Below the pieces are notes generated by a model. That model made no database searches. It saw nothing but the letters and a program-made list of their open reading frames with translations, and was not told where the DNA came from. Below are positions 25,387-33,530 of a stretch of 49,797 bases of DNA, piece by piece. Location: the NCBI GenBank assembly GCA_030680575.1, contig JAUXVI010000017.1, positions 1-49,797 of the forward strand, written 5' to 3'. The position numbers and the translations under genes were made by a program. The stretch comes from Hylemonella sp. GTDB taxonomy: Bacteria; Pseudomonadota; Gammaproteobacteria; Burkholderiales; Burkholderiaceae_C. Positions within the stretch are counted from its first letter, which is position 1; every line of letters begins with the position of its first letter.

Positions 25387-25402
25387 CCGTGAGGAATACA
25401 GC

Positions 25403-26692
25403 GTGAACCAACTACAACTCTTCCTCCCCTGCGCCGCCGGCGTCGAGGACTATCTGGCGCCCGAGATCTTGCGCATCACGGGCTTGCCGCCGGGCTGCAT
25501 CACCAAGCAGCGCGGCGGGGTGGCGGTGCGCACGTCGTTTGCGCACGCCATGCTGCTCAACCTCTACAGCCGCCTGGCGCAGCGCGTGCTGGTGCTGGTG
25601 TCCTATACCGAGTACCGCAACGAGCAGGACCTGTACCGCGCCGCCATGGCGGTGTCCTGGGAGCAGTGGTTCACGCCCAAGCAGAGCATCAAGGTCGAGA
25701 TCACGGCCCAGCACAGCCCGCTGACCTCGCTGAACTTCGCGGCGCTGAAGGTGAAGGACGCGGTGTGTGACCGCTTCCGCGAAACGTCCGGGGGCGTGCG
25801 TCCCGATGTGGACACCCAGTGGCCCGATGTGCGCATCTACGCCCACCTGACCACCGACAGCTGCTCGCTCTATATCGACACCTCGGGCGAGCCGCTGTTC
25901 AAGCGCGGCTGGCGCGAGGACAAGGGCGATGCGCCCCTGAAGGAAACCCTGGCCGCCGCCATGATCGCCGCCAGCGGCTGGGCTGACGGCGAGGGCGACC
26001 TGCTGCCGCTGTACGACCCCTGCTGCGGCAGCGGCACCGTGGTCATCGAGGCAGCGCAGATTGCCTGCAACATCGCCGCCGGTTCCCTGCGCCGATTTGC
26101 CTTCGAGAAATACCGCCCCTTCCGCGCCCCCGAGTGGGCCGCCATGAAAGCGGAGGCCGCGCAGGCGGTGGTCAAACCCGAGCCGGGCCAGCCCACGCTC
26201 ATTTACGGCAGCGATGTGTCACACCGTATGGTGGACTTCGCCCAGCGCAACGCCGAGCGGGCTGGCGTGGCCGACGTGATCGAGTTCCGTGGCGGTGACG
26301 CGCTGCAACGCATGCCGCCCATTGATGTGCCGGGCGTGATGCTGATCAACCCGCCCTATGGCGAGCGGATCGAGGCTGGCGGTTTTGCCGGCACGGCCCG
26401 CTTCGGCGCCCGTGAACTGCCCGCCACCGAAGCCGGTGGTGAGGAGAGTGGTGACGGCGGTGAATTCTTCAGCAAGCTCGCCACCCACTGGAAGAAAAAC
26501 TATTCCGGCTGGACCGCCTGGGTTCTGACGCCCGACCTGAAGTTGCCGAGCAAGATGCGCCTGAAGGAATCGCGCCGCGTGCCGATGTGGAACGGCCCGC
26601 TGGAGTGCCGCCTGTTCAAGTTCGAGATGATCAAGGGCTCGGCGCGTGAGAAGCCGGGCGATAAAGCAGGCGAGAAGCCCAGCGCGCCATGA
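25403..26692 (+). CDS. rlmL: THUMP-domain 23S rRNA guanine-N2 methyltransferase (RlmL-like)
   Basis: 429 residues from a GTG start. The N-terminal half holds a THUMP RNA-binding domain (about 1-165). The C-terminal Rossmann methyltransferase has the SAM-binding motif DPCCGSGTVVIEAAQ near residue 210 and the catalytic NPPYGERI near 314, typical of guanine-N2 methylation. The closest function is m2G2445 of 23S rRNA. Unlike E. coli RlmKL, the RlmK half is missing, as in many Betaproteobacteria. Its stop overlaps the next ATG (ATGA), so the PIN gene is coupled to it. Confidence 0.85.
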   Translation: MNQLQLFLPCAAGVEDYLAPEILRITGLPPGCITKQRGGVAVRTSFAHAMLLNLYSRLAQRVLVLVSYTEYRNEQDLYRAAMAVSWEQWFTPKQSIKVEITAQHSPLTSLNFAALKVKDAVCDRFRETSGGVRPDVDTQWPDVRIYAHLTTDSCSLYIDTSGEPLFKRGWREDKGDAPLKETLAAAMIAASGWADGEGDLLPLYDPCCGSGTVVIEAAQIACNIAAGSLRRFAFEKYRPFRAPEWAAMKAEAAQAVVKPEPGQPTLIYGSDVSHRMVDFAQRNAERAGVADVIEFRGGDALQRMPPIDVPGVMLINPPYGERIEAGGFAGTARFGARELPATEAGGEESGDGGEFFSKLATHWKKNYSGWTAWVLTPDLKLPSKMRLKESRRVPMWNGPLECRLFKFEMIKGSAREKPGDKAGEKPSAP

Positions 26693-27123
26693 TCGTCCTC
26701 GACACCAACATCGTGCTCGACCTGTTCGTCTTCGACGACCTGGCCGTGTTGCCGCTCAAAGACGCGCTGCAGACGCAGCAGCTGCAGTGGATTGCCACGC
26801 CCGCCATGCGCGAGGAACTGGCCCGTGTGCTGGCCTACAAGCAGATCGTGCCGCGCCTGGCCTACTACCAGCGCAGCGCGACCGACGTGCTGGCCGACTT
26901 CGACCGCCTGGTCCGGCTGGTGGACGTGGCGCCCAAAGCCCACCCCACCTGCAAGGACCCGGACGACCAGAAGTTCATCGACCTCGCCGTGGCCCACAAG
27001 ACCCCGCTGCTGAGCAAGGACCACGCCGTGCTTTGCATGAAAAAACGGCTGCTGGCCCTTGATGTATATGCGCAAACAGCTACTGATTTTGTAGCAAACC
27101 TGATTCCCGAACCCACTGCCTGA
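26689..27123 (+). CDS. PIN-domain putative toxin/ribonuclease (COG1569 type)
   Basis: 144 residues. PIN fold with acidic metal ligands in MIVLDTNIVLDLF (Asp5), the Glu in MREELARVL, and CKDPDDQKFIDLAV (Asp pair), as expected for Mg-dependent RNases. The family is usually annotated as a toxin with a partner antitoxin. No antitoxin gene is adjacent: the start overlaps the end of rlmL by 4 bp and a YecA-like gene follows after 8 bp. The C-terminal codons (YAQTATDFVA) come from a dispersed palindromic repeat at 27070-27094. It may therefore be a housekeeping rRNA-linked nuclease rather than a toxin. Confidence 0.85.
   Translation: MIVLDTNIVLDLFVFDDLAVLPLKDALQTQQLQWIATPAMREELARVLAYKQIVPRLAYYQRSATDVLADFDRLVRLVDVAPKAHPTCKDPDDQKFIDLAVAHKTPLLSKDHAVLCMKKRLLALDVYAQTATDFVANLIPEPTA
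27070..27094. repeat. Palindromic repeat copy inside the PIN gene
   Basis: GCGCAAACAGCTACTGATTTTGTAGC is a variant of the dispersed GCGCAAGCAGCTAT...ATAGC element, lying in frame in the last 18 codons of the PIN gene. Confidence 0.6.
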
Positions 27124-27131
27124 GACCGACC

Positions 27132-27920
27132 ATGAGCCAGACCCCTGCCGCTGCCAGCCCCGAGCCGCTGGACTCGGAAGCCTTCGACGAACTCGAAGCC
27201 ATCCTCGACGAACTGCGCACGCGCGACGACGAGATCCCGCAATGGGAGTTCTGCGAAGGCTTCATGGCCGCGCTGATCTGCTGCCGTCGCGCCATCCCGG
27301 TCGAAGAGTATTTCCCCATGCTGCTCGGTGGTGACGAGGGCACCGAGGTGTTCACTGATGTCGCGCAGCGCGAGCGTTTCATGGCGCTGTGGACGCAGCG
27401 CTGGCGCGAGGTCGCCGTCTCGCTGGAAGCCGAGGTCGAAAGCCTGGAAGACGACGCGGCCTACCAGCCCGAGATCATGGACGTGCGCGGTGCCGTGGCG
27501 GCACTGCCGGCACAGGAGCGCGCTGCCCTGGGTGACGAGCCGCTGCCCTCCTTCGCCCAGGTCTGGGCACTGGGTTTCATGTTCGCGGTGGAGAATTGGC
27601 CCGAGGAATGGGCCGCGCCGCGCGACAAGGACGCCGCCAAGTGGCTCGACAGCGCGCTGCAGGCCATCGTTGCCATGACGGAAGACGACACCGAGGCGCC
27701 GACGATCTCGCCCTTCAGCGACGACGCTCCGCCCTCGGTCAGTCTGGCACGCCTCAACGCCTTTGGTGAAGCGATCTGGGCGGTGTACGACCTGTACGAG
27801 CTCTGGCGCAGCATCGGCCCGCGCGTGGAGACCATCCGTAAGGAAGCCACACCCGGCCGCAACGACCTGTGCTACTGCGGCAGCGGCAAGAAGTACAAAA
27901 AATGCCACGGCGCCAGCTGA
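27132..27920 (+). CDS. YecA/UPF0149 family protein with C-terminal SEC-C zinc motif
   Basis: 262 residues. The N-terminal UPF0149 (YecA/YgfB-like) helical domain is acidic (DELEAILDELRTRDDEIPQWE, then EGFMAALICC) and the chain ends in GRNDLCYCGSGKKYKKCHG, the SEC-C metal-binding motif known from the SecA tail. In E. coli YecA has been linked with ribosome-associated SecA-like roles; function here is not established. It sits 8 bp after the PIN gene, in a run with rlmL, so an RNA or translation link is possible. Confidence 0.88.
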   Translation: MSQTPAAASPEPLDSEAFDELEAILDELRTRDDEIPQWEFCEGFMAALICCRRAIPVEEYFPMLLGGDEGTEVFTDVAQRERFMALWTQRWREVAVSLEAEVESLEDDAAYQPEIMDVRGAVAALPAQERAALGDEPLPSFAQVWALGFMFAVENWPEEWAAPRDKDAAKWLDSALQAIVAMTEDDTEAPTISPFSDDAPPSVSLARLNAFGEAIWAVYDLYELWRSIGPRVETIRKEATPGRNDLCYCGSGKKYKKCHGAS

Positions 27921-27949
27921 CCTGAAGACCAGGACACTGAAGGACGAAG

Positions 27950-28354
27950 ATGATGGAACACAACCTCTGGCCTTTCCTGCTGCACTGGGGCATCACCGCG
28001 GTGGCGCTCTGGGTGGCCAGCCACATCTTCAGCGGCATCCGTTTTGCCAGCACGGGCGCGCTCATCGTCTCGGCTCTGCTGCTGGGCCTGGCCAATGCGC
28101 TGGTCAAACCGCTGCTCATCGTGCTCACGCTGCCGCTGACCTTTCTCACCTTCGGTCTGTTCCTGCTGGTCATCAACGCGCTGATGCTGCTGTTGGTCTC
28201 GGCCCTGGTGCGCGGCTTCACCGTCACCGGCTTCTGGACCGCCTTTTTCGCCAGCATCTTCATCGCGGTGTTCAGCTTCATCATCGGCGCGTTTGTTGCC
28301 GGTGGCTCGCCGGACTACAGCATCCAGATGCCGCGCGGCGGCATGTGGCTTTAA
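27950..28354 (+). CDS. Small 4-TM membrane protein (phage holin family IV / PF04020-like)
   Basis: 134 residues, mainly four hydrophobic helices (HWGITAVALWVASHIF, LIVSALLLGLANALVKPLL, LTFLTFGLFLLVINALMLLL, WTAFFASIFIAVFSFIIGAFV). This is the widespread family often called phage holin family protein, found in ordinary chromosomes with no phage link. Function unknown. Start ATG 27950 or 27953. It continues the rlmL-PIN-YecA run, 29 bp after the previous stop. Confidence 0.85.
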   Translation: MMEHNLWPFLLHWGITAVALWVASHIFSGIRFASTGALIVSALLLGLANALVKPLLIVLTLPLTFLTFGLFLLVINALMLLLVSALVRGFTVTGFWTAFFASIFIAVFSFIIGAFVAGGSPDYSIQMPRGGMWL

Positions 28355-28448
28355 AGGGAAGCCGGTCTTGGCCCATGTCCGACACGCGTTGCGCGGCGTC
28401 GCGGCTGGCTTTATGCCCGGCCGCTGATCCACAACCTGGCATGAGCGC

Positions 28449-29270
28449 ATGAGAGTCAACAGGGGCATCCTGCTCGCCTTGTTTTTCACGCTGGCGCTGC
28501 ATGGGCTGGTCCTCACGTTCGGCATCCATCAGCTTCGCCCTGATGCACCGGCAACCCCACCCCCGGCGTTGGACGTGCCGCTGACCATCCTCGCGCCGCC
28601 ACCAGAAAAACAAGAGACCCGCCCCATCAAGGCCAAGACGGCTGAGCCTGCCCCGCCTGTCATGGCGACGCGCGAGTCGTCCAGCCAGGCGCCGGCCTCC
28701 ATGGCCGCGCCAGCGCCACCCTCGGCAGAGGAGTGGGCGCAGGCCGCCACCTACACGCTGAAAAACAGCAAGCGCTACCGCTACAACTGGGCGCAGCAGG
28801 TCCGCAGCATGATGGGCGCCGCAGTAGAAGGGCCGGACCAGGGCGTGGTGCGCTTTCGTGTCGAGATCGCCCCCAACGGCCAGCTGGCCAAGCTGGAGAC
28901 GCTGTGGAGCACCTCTGCCAAGGCCGAGCAACTGGCGCGCGAGGCCATGCAGCGCATGCCGCCCTTGCCGCCCACGCCCAACGGCAAGCCGCTGATCTTC
29001 GAGACCAACATCTCCTTCCAGCCTTTCGATGCCGGCTGGCCGCCGATCTACAAGGACGACTGCCGCCCCGACCCACCTACCTTCCGCAACCCGTTCTCGT
29101 GGGACGGCCAGTCCGCTGGCGGCACGGCGCAGGCCGCCCCGCCGCCAGCGGAAGACGCCCCGTCGCCCGACTGCGAGGCCCATCTGCCGCAAGACAGCGT
29201 GGAGGCCATCGGTGCCGACGTGGAGCGGCAGCTGAAGGTGTGGGGCTCCAACAAACTGGCGCCGAAGTGA
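28449..29270 (+). CDS. TonB-like C-terminal domain protein
   Basis: 273 residues. A single N-terminal membrane helix (GILLALFFTLALHGLVLTF) is followed by a Pro/Ala-rich spacer of about 80 residues and a domain with GVVRFRVEIAPNGQLAKLETLWSTSA-like strands (residues about 130-195), which resembles the TonB_C fold. The C-terminal extension is Pro-rich. TonB proteins transmit proton-motive force to outer-membrane receptors, but no exbB/exbD or receptor gene is nearby, so it may be a structural or envelope protein of TonB shape. Last plus-strand gene before the DUF262 island. Confidence 0.75.
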   Translation: MRVNRGILLALFFTLALHGLVLTFGIHQLRPDAPATPPPALDVPLTILAPPPEKQETRPIKAKTAEPAPPVMATRESSSQAPASMAAPAPPSAEEWAQAATYTLKNSKRYRYNWAQQVRSMMGAAVEGPDQGVVRFRVEIAPNGQLAKLETLWSTSAKAEQLAREAMQRMPPLPPTPNGKPLIFETNISFQPFDAGWPPIYKDDCRPDPPTFRNPFSWDGQSAGGTAQAAPPPAEDAPSPDCEAHLPQDSVEAIGADVERQLKVWGSNKLAPK

Positions 29271-29439
29271 GGACCTGCGGCATGCACCAGACGCTGCACA
29301 GTAGGATGCAGTTGCTGATATCGCTTTCGCATCTGCGTGCGGCAGGTTTGAGCCTAGGTCGCGTCTTTAGGGGCCTGGCTGATCCGGCCCGCATCAGGCC
29401 TGGCGCAGACGCATGCCGTCTCTTGCCGGCTAGGGACAT
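29271..29439. other. Non-coding spacer at the left edge of the DUF262 island
   Basis: No supported gene. The stretch joins the TonB-like stop to the end of the extension described at 29440-29673. It holds imperfect inverted segments (GCATGC, CAGACGC repeats) but no strong terminator. Composition changes here from the G+C-rich codon pattern on the left to a more mixed one on the right. Confidence 0.45.
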
Positions 29440-29673
29440 CTATTGACAAGCACACTGTCTGAGGGCCCAACCCTTTGTCAGTTGACCTCGCCGCGGCTCT
29501 TGATAGAGCAGTGGTGCTACTCCGAGATACAGCCCCTTGTAAACGTCATCGTGATGCGCCAGAAGCGGTTCATTCAGTATCCTGATGAGGCCCGGGTTGG
29601 TCACAGGAAACGTCGAGCGCAGAAAGTCCGAATTCTCGGAGTGACCTGTAGTAGCGTTGATTGCAACGCATTT
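29440..29673 (-). other. In-frame open extension beyond the DUF262 amber stop
   Basis: After the TAG at 29674-29676 the same minus-strand frame stays open for 77 codons to TAG at 29440-29442. It reads like real protein (NATTGHSENSDFLRSTFPV, then GLIRILNEPLLAHHDDVY and KGLYLGVAPLLYQEPRRG). It has no internal ATG, GTG or TTG start near its beginning. Either it is the remnant of a second gene fused in frame, a C-terminal domain cut off by a premature stop, or a readthrough tail. The family is not recognised. Confidence 0.5.
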
Positions 29674-31359
29674 CTACCTCAGGTCGTCGTCCCCCGTTTT
29701 GGGGCTGGCTATCAGCTTCAGGCCATATTTCAACTCAAACTGTTCGCGCATCATCTTTTCGCGCGCGGCAACAAATTGTGCATAGTTATCCCACAGAATC
29801 GAATCCATCGGGGGAAGAAAGTCATACGCGTCTCGGTACTTGGCTCCATCCTCGCTCTTAAAAAATTCCTTTGGATGTCGGGCGCGCTTGTAGTTGTTCA
29901 CCTCGGCAGGCATCGGCTGGAAGTTCCACAGCACATCCACTGCCTCCTTGTATGCATCGTCCGTGCCATTGAGATTGAGCGGAAAGATGTGGTCTACCTG
30001 CGGCTTCCTCTCGTGGAAGATGTAGCTCCGGTTTGGCATAAGCACTTTGGTGGCGAGCCACACTTCGCTTAGGAACTGATGATCGTGGAGATCGCCCGTT
30101 CTGTTTTTCTGGATCGCAACCTGACGTATTGCCTCCAACGGAAACGCCCGCCCTGCTTCCCCTGCCTCGCGAGACAGCTTGGTAAACTGGTTGACCATCG
30201 TTTGCGTGTTCCAGTCGCAGAACTGAGATAAAAGAAAGTATCGGTGGATTAGCCCGACCTCATCGTTATTTAGGGCGCGGATGCGCCATTCGTGATTGCC
30301 ACGCTTTCTGGCTGCGAGGAAGGAGGCGATAGGCAGAACCGCCAGACGGCGCGGCACGATCGAAGCGTGGTTGATATTGAAAAGGCCTGCTAGGTAACCC
30401 TGGAATACCTCTACGAGAGGATCGGCATCACTCGCCATCGCCAGTTGGAAGGCGATGATGTCCTGGGCTTCCAGTCGCGCCTCGTCGATGCGCGTCGTCT
30501 TCTTTACAACTAGGTGCAAGAACTGCAAGATTTCAGTTGACGAGAACTCGATGCCACCGCTGGCGTCATTAATCCGTTTTGAGAGCTTCCACAGATGCTC
30601 TTCGTAGTCGGACTGGACCTCTTTGATTTTGCTTAATACTAATTCCAACTGTGTGAGTGCCACACCGCCCGTGTTGAGGCGTCGGAAAACTTCATTCACC
30701 TCGCGGGCCGTCTCTGCCTTGACCGAGAAGTAGGCGATGGACTTCACGCTGTCGGCCACGAAAACATCCCATAAAGCCGTCAGATTAGTCTCGATCAACA
30801 GTTCCAGCTCAGGGTCTCCATTCGCCAGTGGTCGCAGGCGTGCAAGCACGGCCACCTTTTCCCTCGGCGTGCACGAGAGACTGAATAGTTCAGTCATGCG
30901 CAGATAGCGTGCCTCGACCGGTGCGTCGTAGTCGCGGAACAGAAAGCCAGTTTCGTCTGACTCCGTTCTCTCGGCGTCGAAGATTAGATCAAAGTGCAGT
31001 ACTCGGCCGTTGAAACGGTGAAGCAGAACTGAGTAGAGCGTTTGCAGGCGCTGTTGCCCGTCATAGACCAGTGACTTGGCTGCGCCCCAACGGCCAGTGT
31101 CTACCTGATGTGCGTAGTGCCCAGGCGCATAGTCTCGTACGAACTCACGGTATGGAACAGCGTTGCTGGTTTCCCATAAGACAACTCCGCCGATCGGGTA
31201 GCGCTTGATTAGCGAATCGAGCAGCAGGCATACATATTCCTCTGACTCGTGCCGAGCGCCCCACACATACTGACGTTGCACCTGAGGCAGGAACCAGCCG
31301 CCGACGGGCGCGTTCAGTTTGGTCAGGACTTGTCGTACAGAGATGCCATCGTAGGACAT
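29674..31359 (-). CDS. DUF262/HNH protein, GmrSD-like restriction-type nuclease
   Basis: 561 residues. The N-terminal DUF262 (GmrS/ParB-like) domain has VQRQYVW near residue 29, the nucleotide-binding loop YDGQQRLQTL near 117, and FRRLNTGGVALTQLEL near 226. The C-terminal part holds an HNH-type (DUF1524-like) centre with KPQVDHIFPLNLNG, then NFQPMPAEVNNYKRARHP near residues 465-520. Proteins of this build, such as GmrSD and SspE, cleave modified phage DNA or use NTP-driven nicking in defence; a standalone gene is common. It lies alone in a low-G+C island between core genes, with no methylase beside it. Target specificity cannot be predicted. Ends in an amber stop followed by an open extension. 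Confidence 0.85.
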   Translation of the reverse strand: MSYDGISVRQVLTKLNAPVGGWFLPQVQRQYVWGARHESEEYVCLLLDSLIKRYPIGGVVLWETSNAVPYREFVRDYAPGHYAHQVDTGRWGAAKSLVYDGQQRLQTLYSVLLHRFNGRVLHFDLIFDAERTESDETGFLFRDYDAPVEARYLRMTELFSLSCTPREKVAVLARLRPLANGDPELELLIETNLTALWDVFVADSVKSIAYFSVKAETAREVNEVFRRLNTGGVALTQLELVLSKIKEVQSDYEEHLWKLSKRINDASGGIEFSSTEILQFLHLVVKKTTRIDEARLEAQDIIAFQLAMASDADPLVEVFQGYLAGLFNINHASIVPRRLAVLPIASFLAARKRGNHEWRIRALNNDEVGLIHRYFLLSQFCDWNTQTMVNQFTKLSREAGEAGRAFPLEAIRQVAIQKNRTGDLHDHQFLSEVWLATKVLMPNRSYIFHERKPQVDHIFPLNLNGTDDAYKEAVDVLWNFQPMPAEVNNYKRARHPKEFFKSEDGAKYRDAYDFLPPMDSILWDNYAQFVAAREKMMREQFELKYGLKLIASPKTGDDDLR

Positions 31360-31511
31360 GTTTTTCCTTCTGGTGAACGGCTATGAAATTGGCCGCGCGC
31401 ATGCTGCCGTGACGTAAAGACTTCGATAGCCTTATAGACAAAAGAAGTCATTAGTTTGGGCGAGACGAAGAGCCGGGGCAGATCGATAACGGGTTGGAAG
31501 ATGTACGTGAT

Positions 31512-32411
31512 TTAGCCAAAAAATATCCGCAACGCCGCCGCCGTCTCCTTCGGCAACTCTTCCGGAATGAAATGCCCCGCCGGCAAGGCCTGGCCGGTGA
31601 CGGTGGCGCTGCACTGCGCCTGCCAGAGTTCCAGTGGTTTGAACAATTTGTTCACCACGCCACGTTCGCCCCACAGCACCAGCGTGTCGCAGGCGATGCG
31701 CTGGTTATGGTGGCGGCTCTCGCGATCGTGTTCCAGGTCGATGCCGGCACTTGCGCGGTAGTCCTCACAGGCGCTGTGGATGGCTTCGGGGGTGCAGAAG
31801 CAGCGCTCGTACTCCGCCAGTGCCTGCGGTTCGATGTAGCCCAGGCCGGCGCTGCCCCAGCCACCCAGCTTGCTGTGCAGGTAGTCCTTGGGGTTGCCGC
31901 CGATCATGCGCTCGGGCAGCGGCCAGGGCTGGATGAGGTGGAACCAGTGGTAGTAGGCGCGCGCAAACGCCATGTCGGTGGCGTTGTACATGTCGAGCGT
32001 GGGCGCGATGTCGATCACGCACAGCTTGGCCACCTTCTCCGGGTGGTCCAGCGCCAGCCGGTGCGACACGCGGGCGCCGCGGTCGTGGCCGCAGAGAAAA
32101 AAGCGCTGCAGACCCAGCAGGTCCATCACGTCCACCATGTCCTGCGCCATGGCGCGCTTGCTGTACGTGCTGTGGTCGGGCAGGCCCTCGGGTTTGGACG
32201 AGTCGCCGTAGCCGCGCAGGTCGGGCAGCACCAGCCAGTAGTCGTGCTGCAGCTGCTGCGCCACGCGGTGCCACATCACATGGCTTTGCGGAAAGCCGTG
32301 CAGCAGCAACAGGGCAGGGCGGTTGCCGCGCGCGCTGGTGGGCACGCGGGCAAAGATCTCGACGCCATTGACGTCGAAGCGGCGGGTCTCAAATCCGTCG
32401 AACCAGCTCAT
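31512..32411 (-). CDS. Alpha/beta hydrolase, fluoroacetate (haloacetate) dehalogenase-like
   Basis: 299 residues. The catalytic set is visible: HGFPQSHVMWH oxyanion region, nucleophile Asp in CGHDRGARVSHR, and the C-terminal His in AGHFIPEELP. The Arg pair after the nucleophile (HDRGAR) and the sequence YYHWFHLIQPWPLPERMIGG match haloacetate dehalogenase H-1/FAcD proteins, which hydrolyse the C-F or C-Cl bond of haloacetate. Substrate is inferred from motif similarity. ATG 32411 overlaps the pncC stop by 4 bp, so it is coupled to the pncC-pgpA-thiL operon. Confidence 0.82.
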   Translation of the reverse strand: MSWFDGFETRRFDVNGVEIFARVPTSARGNRPALLLLHGFPQSHVMWHRVAQQLQHDYWLVLPDLRGYGDSSKPEGLPDHSTYSKRAMAQDMVDVMDLLGLQRFFLCGHDRGARVSHRLALDHPEKVAKLCVIDIAPTLDMYNATDMAFARAYYHWFHLIQPWPLPERMIGGNPKDYLHSKLGGWGSAGLGYIEPQALAEYERCFCTPEAIHSACEDYRASAGIDLEHDRESRHHNQRIACDTLVLWGERGVVNKLFKPLELWQAQCSATVTGQALPAGHFIPEELPKETAAALRIFFG

Positions 32412-32890
32412 GACAGCATCTCCGTTAAGCGTTGCAAGGCGTGGCGCACCGTGGCGGCACGCACGGCCGCGCGGTCCCCGGTGAAATGCATCTGTTCCGT
32501 CAGCACGCGGTCCGGCAGCGCAAAACCGAACCACACCAGGCCCACCGGCTTGTCGGCCGTGCCGCCGGTGGGGCCGGCCACGCCGGTGACGGCCACCGCC
32601 ACTTGCGCATGCGACTGCTGCACGGCGCCCGCGGCCATGGCGCGTGCGACTTCTTCGCTGACGGCGCCGTGGGTCTCGATCAGCGTGGCCGGCACGCCCA
32701 GCAGTTCGGTCTTGGCGGCGTTGGAGTAGGTGACGAAACCACGCTCGAACCAGTTGCTGGAACCGGAAAGATCCGTGCACGCACCGGCAATCAGCCCGCC
32801 GGTGCAGCTCTCGGCCGTGGCCAGCATCCACTGGCGTTGCAGCAGCCGGGCAGCGAGCTGTTCGGCCAGGGGCAGGGTGGTGCTGCTCAT
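32408..32890 (-). CDS. pncC: CinA-family nicotinamide-nucleotide amidohydrolase
   Basis: 160 residues, the stand-alone CinA C-terminal domain. It converts NMN to nicotinate mononucleotide and ammonia in NAD recycling. The motif ATAESCTGGLIAGAC is the active-site region and AVTGVAGPTGG follows. The start at 32890 (MSSTTLPLAEQ) sits where the family begins; the frame opens to 32920. It follows pgpA with 2 bp and overlaps the hydrolase gene. Confidence 0.9.
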   Translation of the reverse strand: MSSTTLPLAEQLAARLLQRQWMLATAESCTGGLIAGACTDLSGSSNWFERGFVTYSNAAKTELLGVPATLIETHGAVSEEVARAMAAGAVQQSHAQVAVAVTGVAGPTGGTADKPVGLVWFGFALPDRVLTEQMHFTGDRAAVRAATVRHALQRLTEMLS

Positions 32891-32892
32891 GT

Positions 32893-33453
32893 TCAGATGG
32901 CCTTCCAGAGCGCGATGCAAAGCAGGGTGCAGAAGGCAGCAACGAGATCGTCCAACAGGATGCCCCAGCCGGCCTTGGCCCAGCCGTGGCGTGTGTGGCC
33001 CGGGTCCATGCCGTGGTAGAGGCGGTCGGCCCAGCGCACCGGGCCGGGTTTGACGGCGTCGAAGTAGCGGAACAGGATGAAGGCCAGCAGCTGGTCATAA
33101 AAGCTGGCGGGCATGACGAGCCACAGCACCAGCCAGAAGGCGATGACTTCATCCCACACGATGTGGCCGGGGTCGGGGTTGCGCAGGTGGCGCGCCGTGA
33201 CGCTGCAGGCCCACCAGCCCAGCGGCAACGACAGGGCAATCAGCAGGCCCCAGCGCCATTCGTTCATCCACGGTTGCAGCACCCAGAAGGCCAGCCAGGC
33301 CCACAGCGTGCCCACGGTGCCGGGCGCCTTGGGGCTGAGGCCCGAGCCGAAACCCAGCGCAATCAGGTGGGCCGGGTGGGCCAGCATGAAGCGGCCGGTG
33401 GGGCGTACGAGCCCAGGCAGTGGCGGCAGAGGAGAAGAGTCAGACGCAGACAT
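32893..33453 (-). CDS. pgpA: Phosphatidylglycerophosphatase A
   Basis: 186 residues with several membrane helices. The N-terminal active region GFGSGLSPKAPGTVGTLWA and the metal-binding HIVWDEVIAFW are characteristic. PgpA removes phosphate from phosphatidylglycerol phosphate at the inner membrane in anionic phospholipid synthesis. It is placed between thiL and pncC, the classic thiL-pgpA-cinA order of Proteobacteria. Confidence 0.95.
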   Translation of the reverse strand: MSASDSSPLPPLPGLVRPTGRFMLAHPAHLIALGFGSGLSPKAPGTVGTLWAWLAFWVLQPWMNEWRWGLLIALSLPLGWWACSVTARHLRNPDPGHIVWDEVIAFWLVLWLVMPASFYDQLLAFILFRYFDAVKPGPVRWADRLYHGMDPGHTRHGWAKAGWGILLDDLVAAFCTLLCIALWKAI

Positions 33454-33530
33454 GGCCGGATTATGGTGGACGACCTGCCCCGCCGGGCAGGCTTGGTGGG
33501 GCGGGTTGCGGCTGGCGCCGTCGGGCCTGC

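Noticed and set aside
27950..28354. Phage remnant suggested by the holin-family protein
   Set aside because: This 4-TM family is widespread in chromosomes. No other phage gene is near.
29443..30072. Long plus-strand ORF (209 codons) opposite the DUF262 gene
   Set aside because: It is the codon-aligned complement of the DUF262 frame and its extension. It has no domain or ribosome site, while the minus strand has clear DUF262 and HNH motifs.
31512..33239. A 575-codon minus-strand open frame covering the hydrolase, pncC and part of pgpA
   Set aside because: Only the last 299 residues look like a protein (dehalogenase-like). The rest is the wrong frame of pncC and pgpA.
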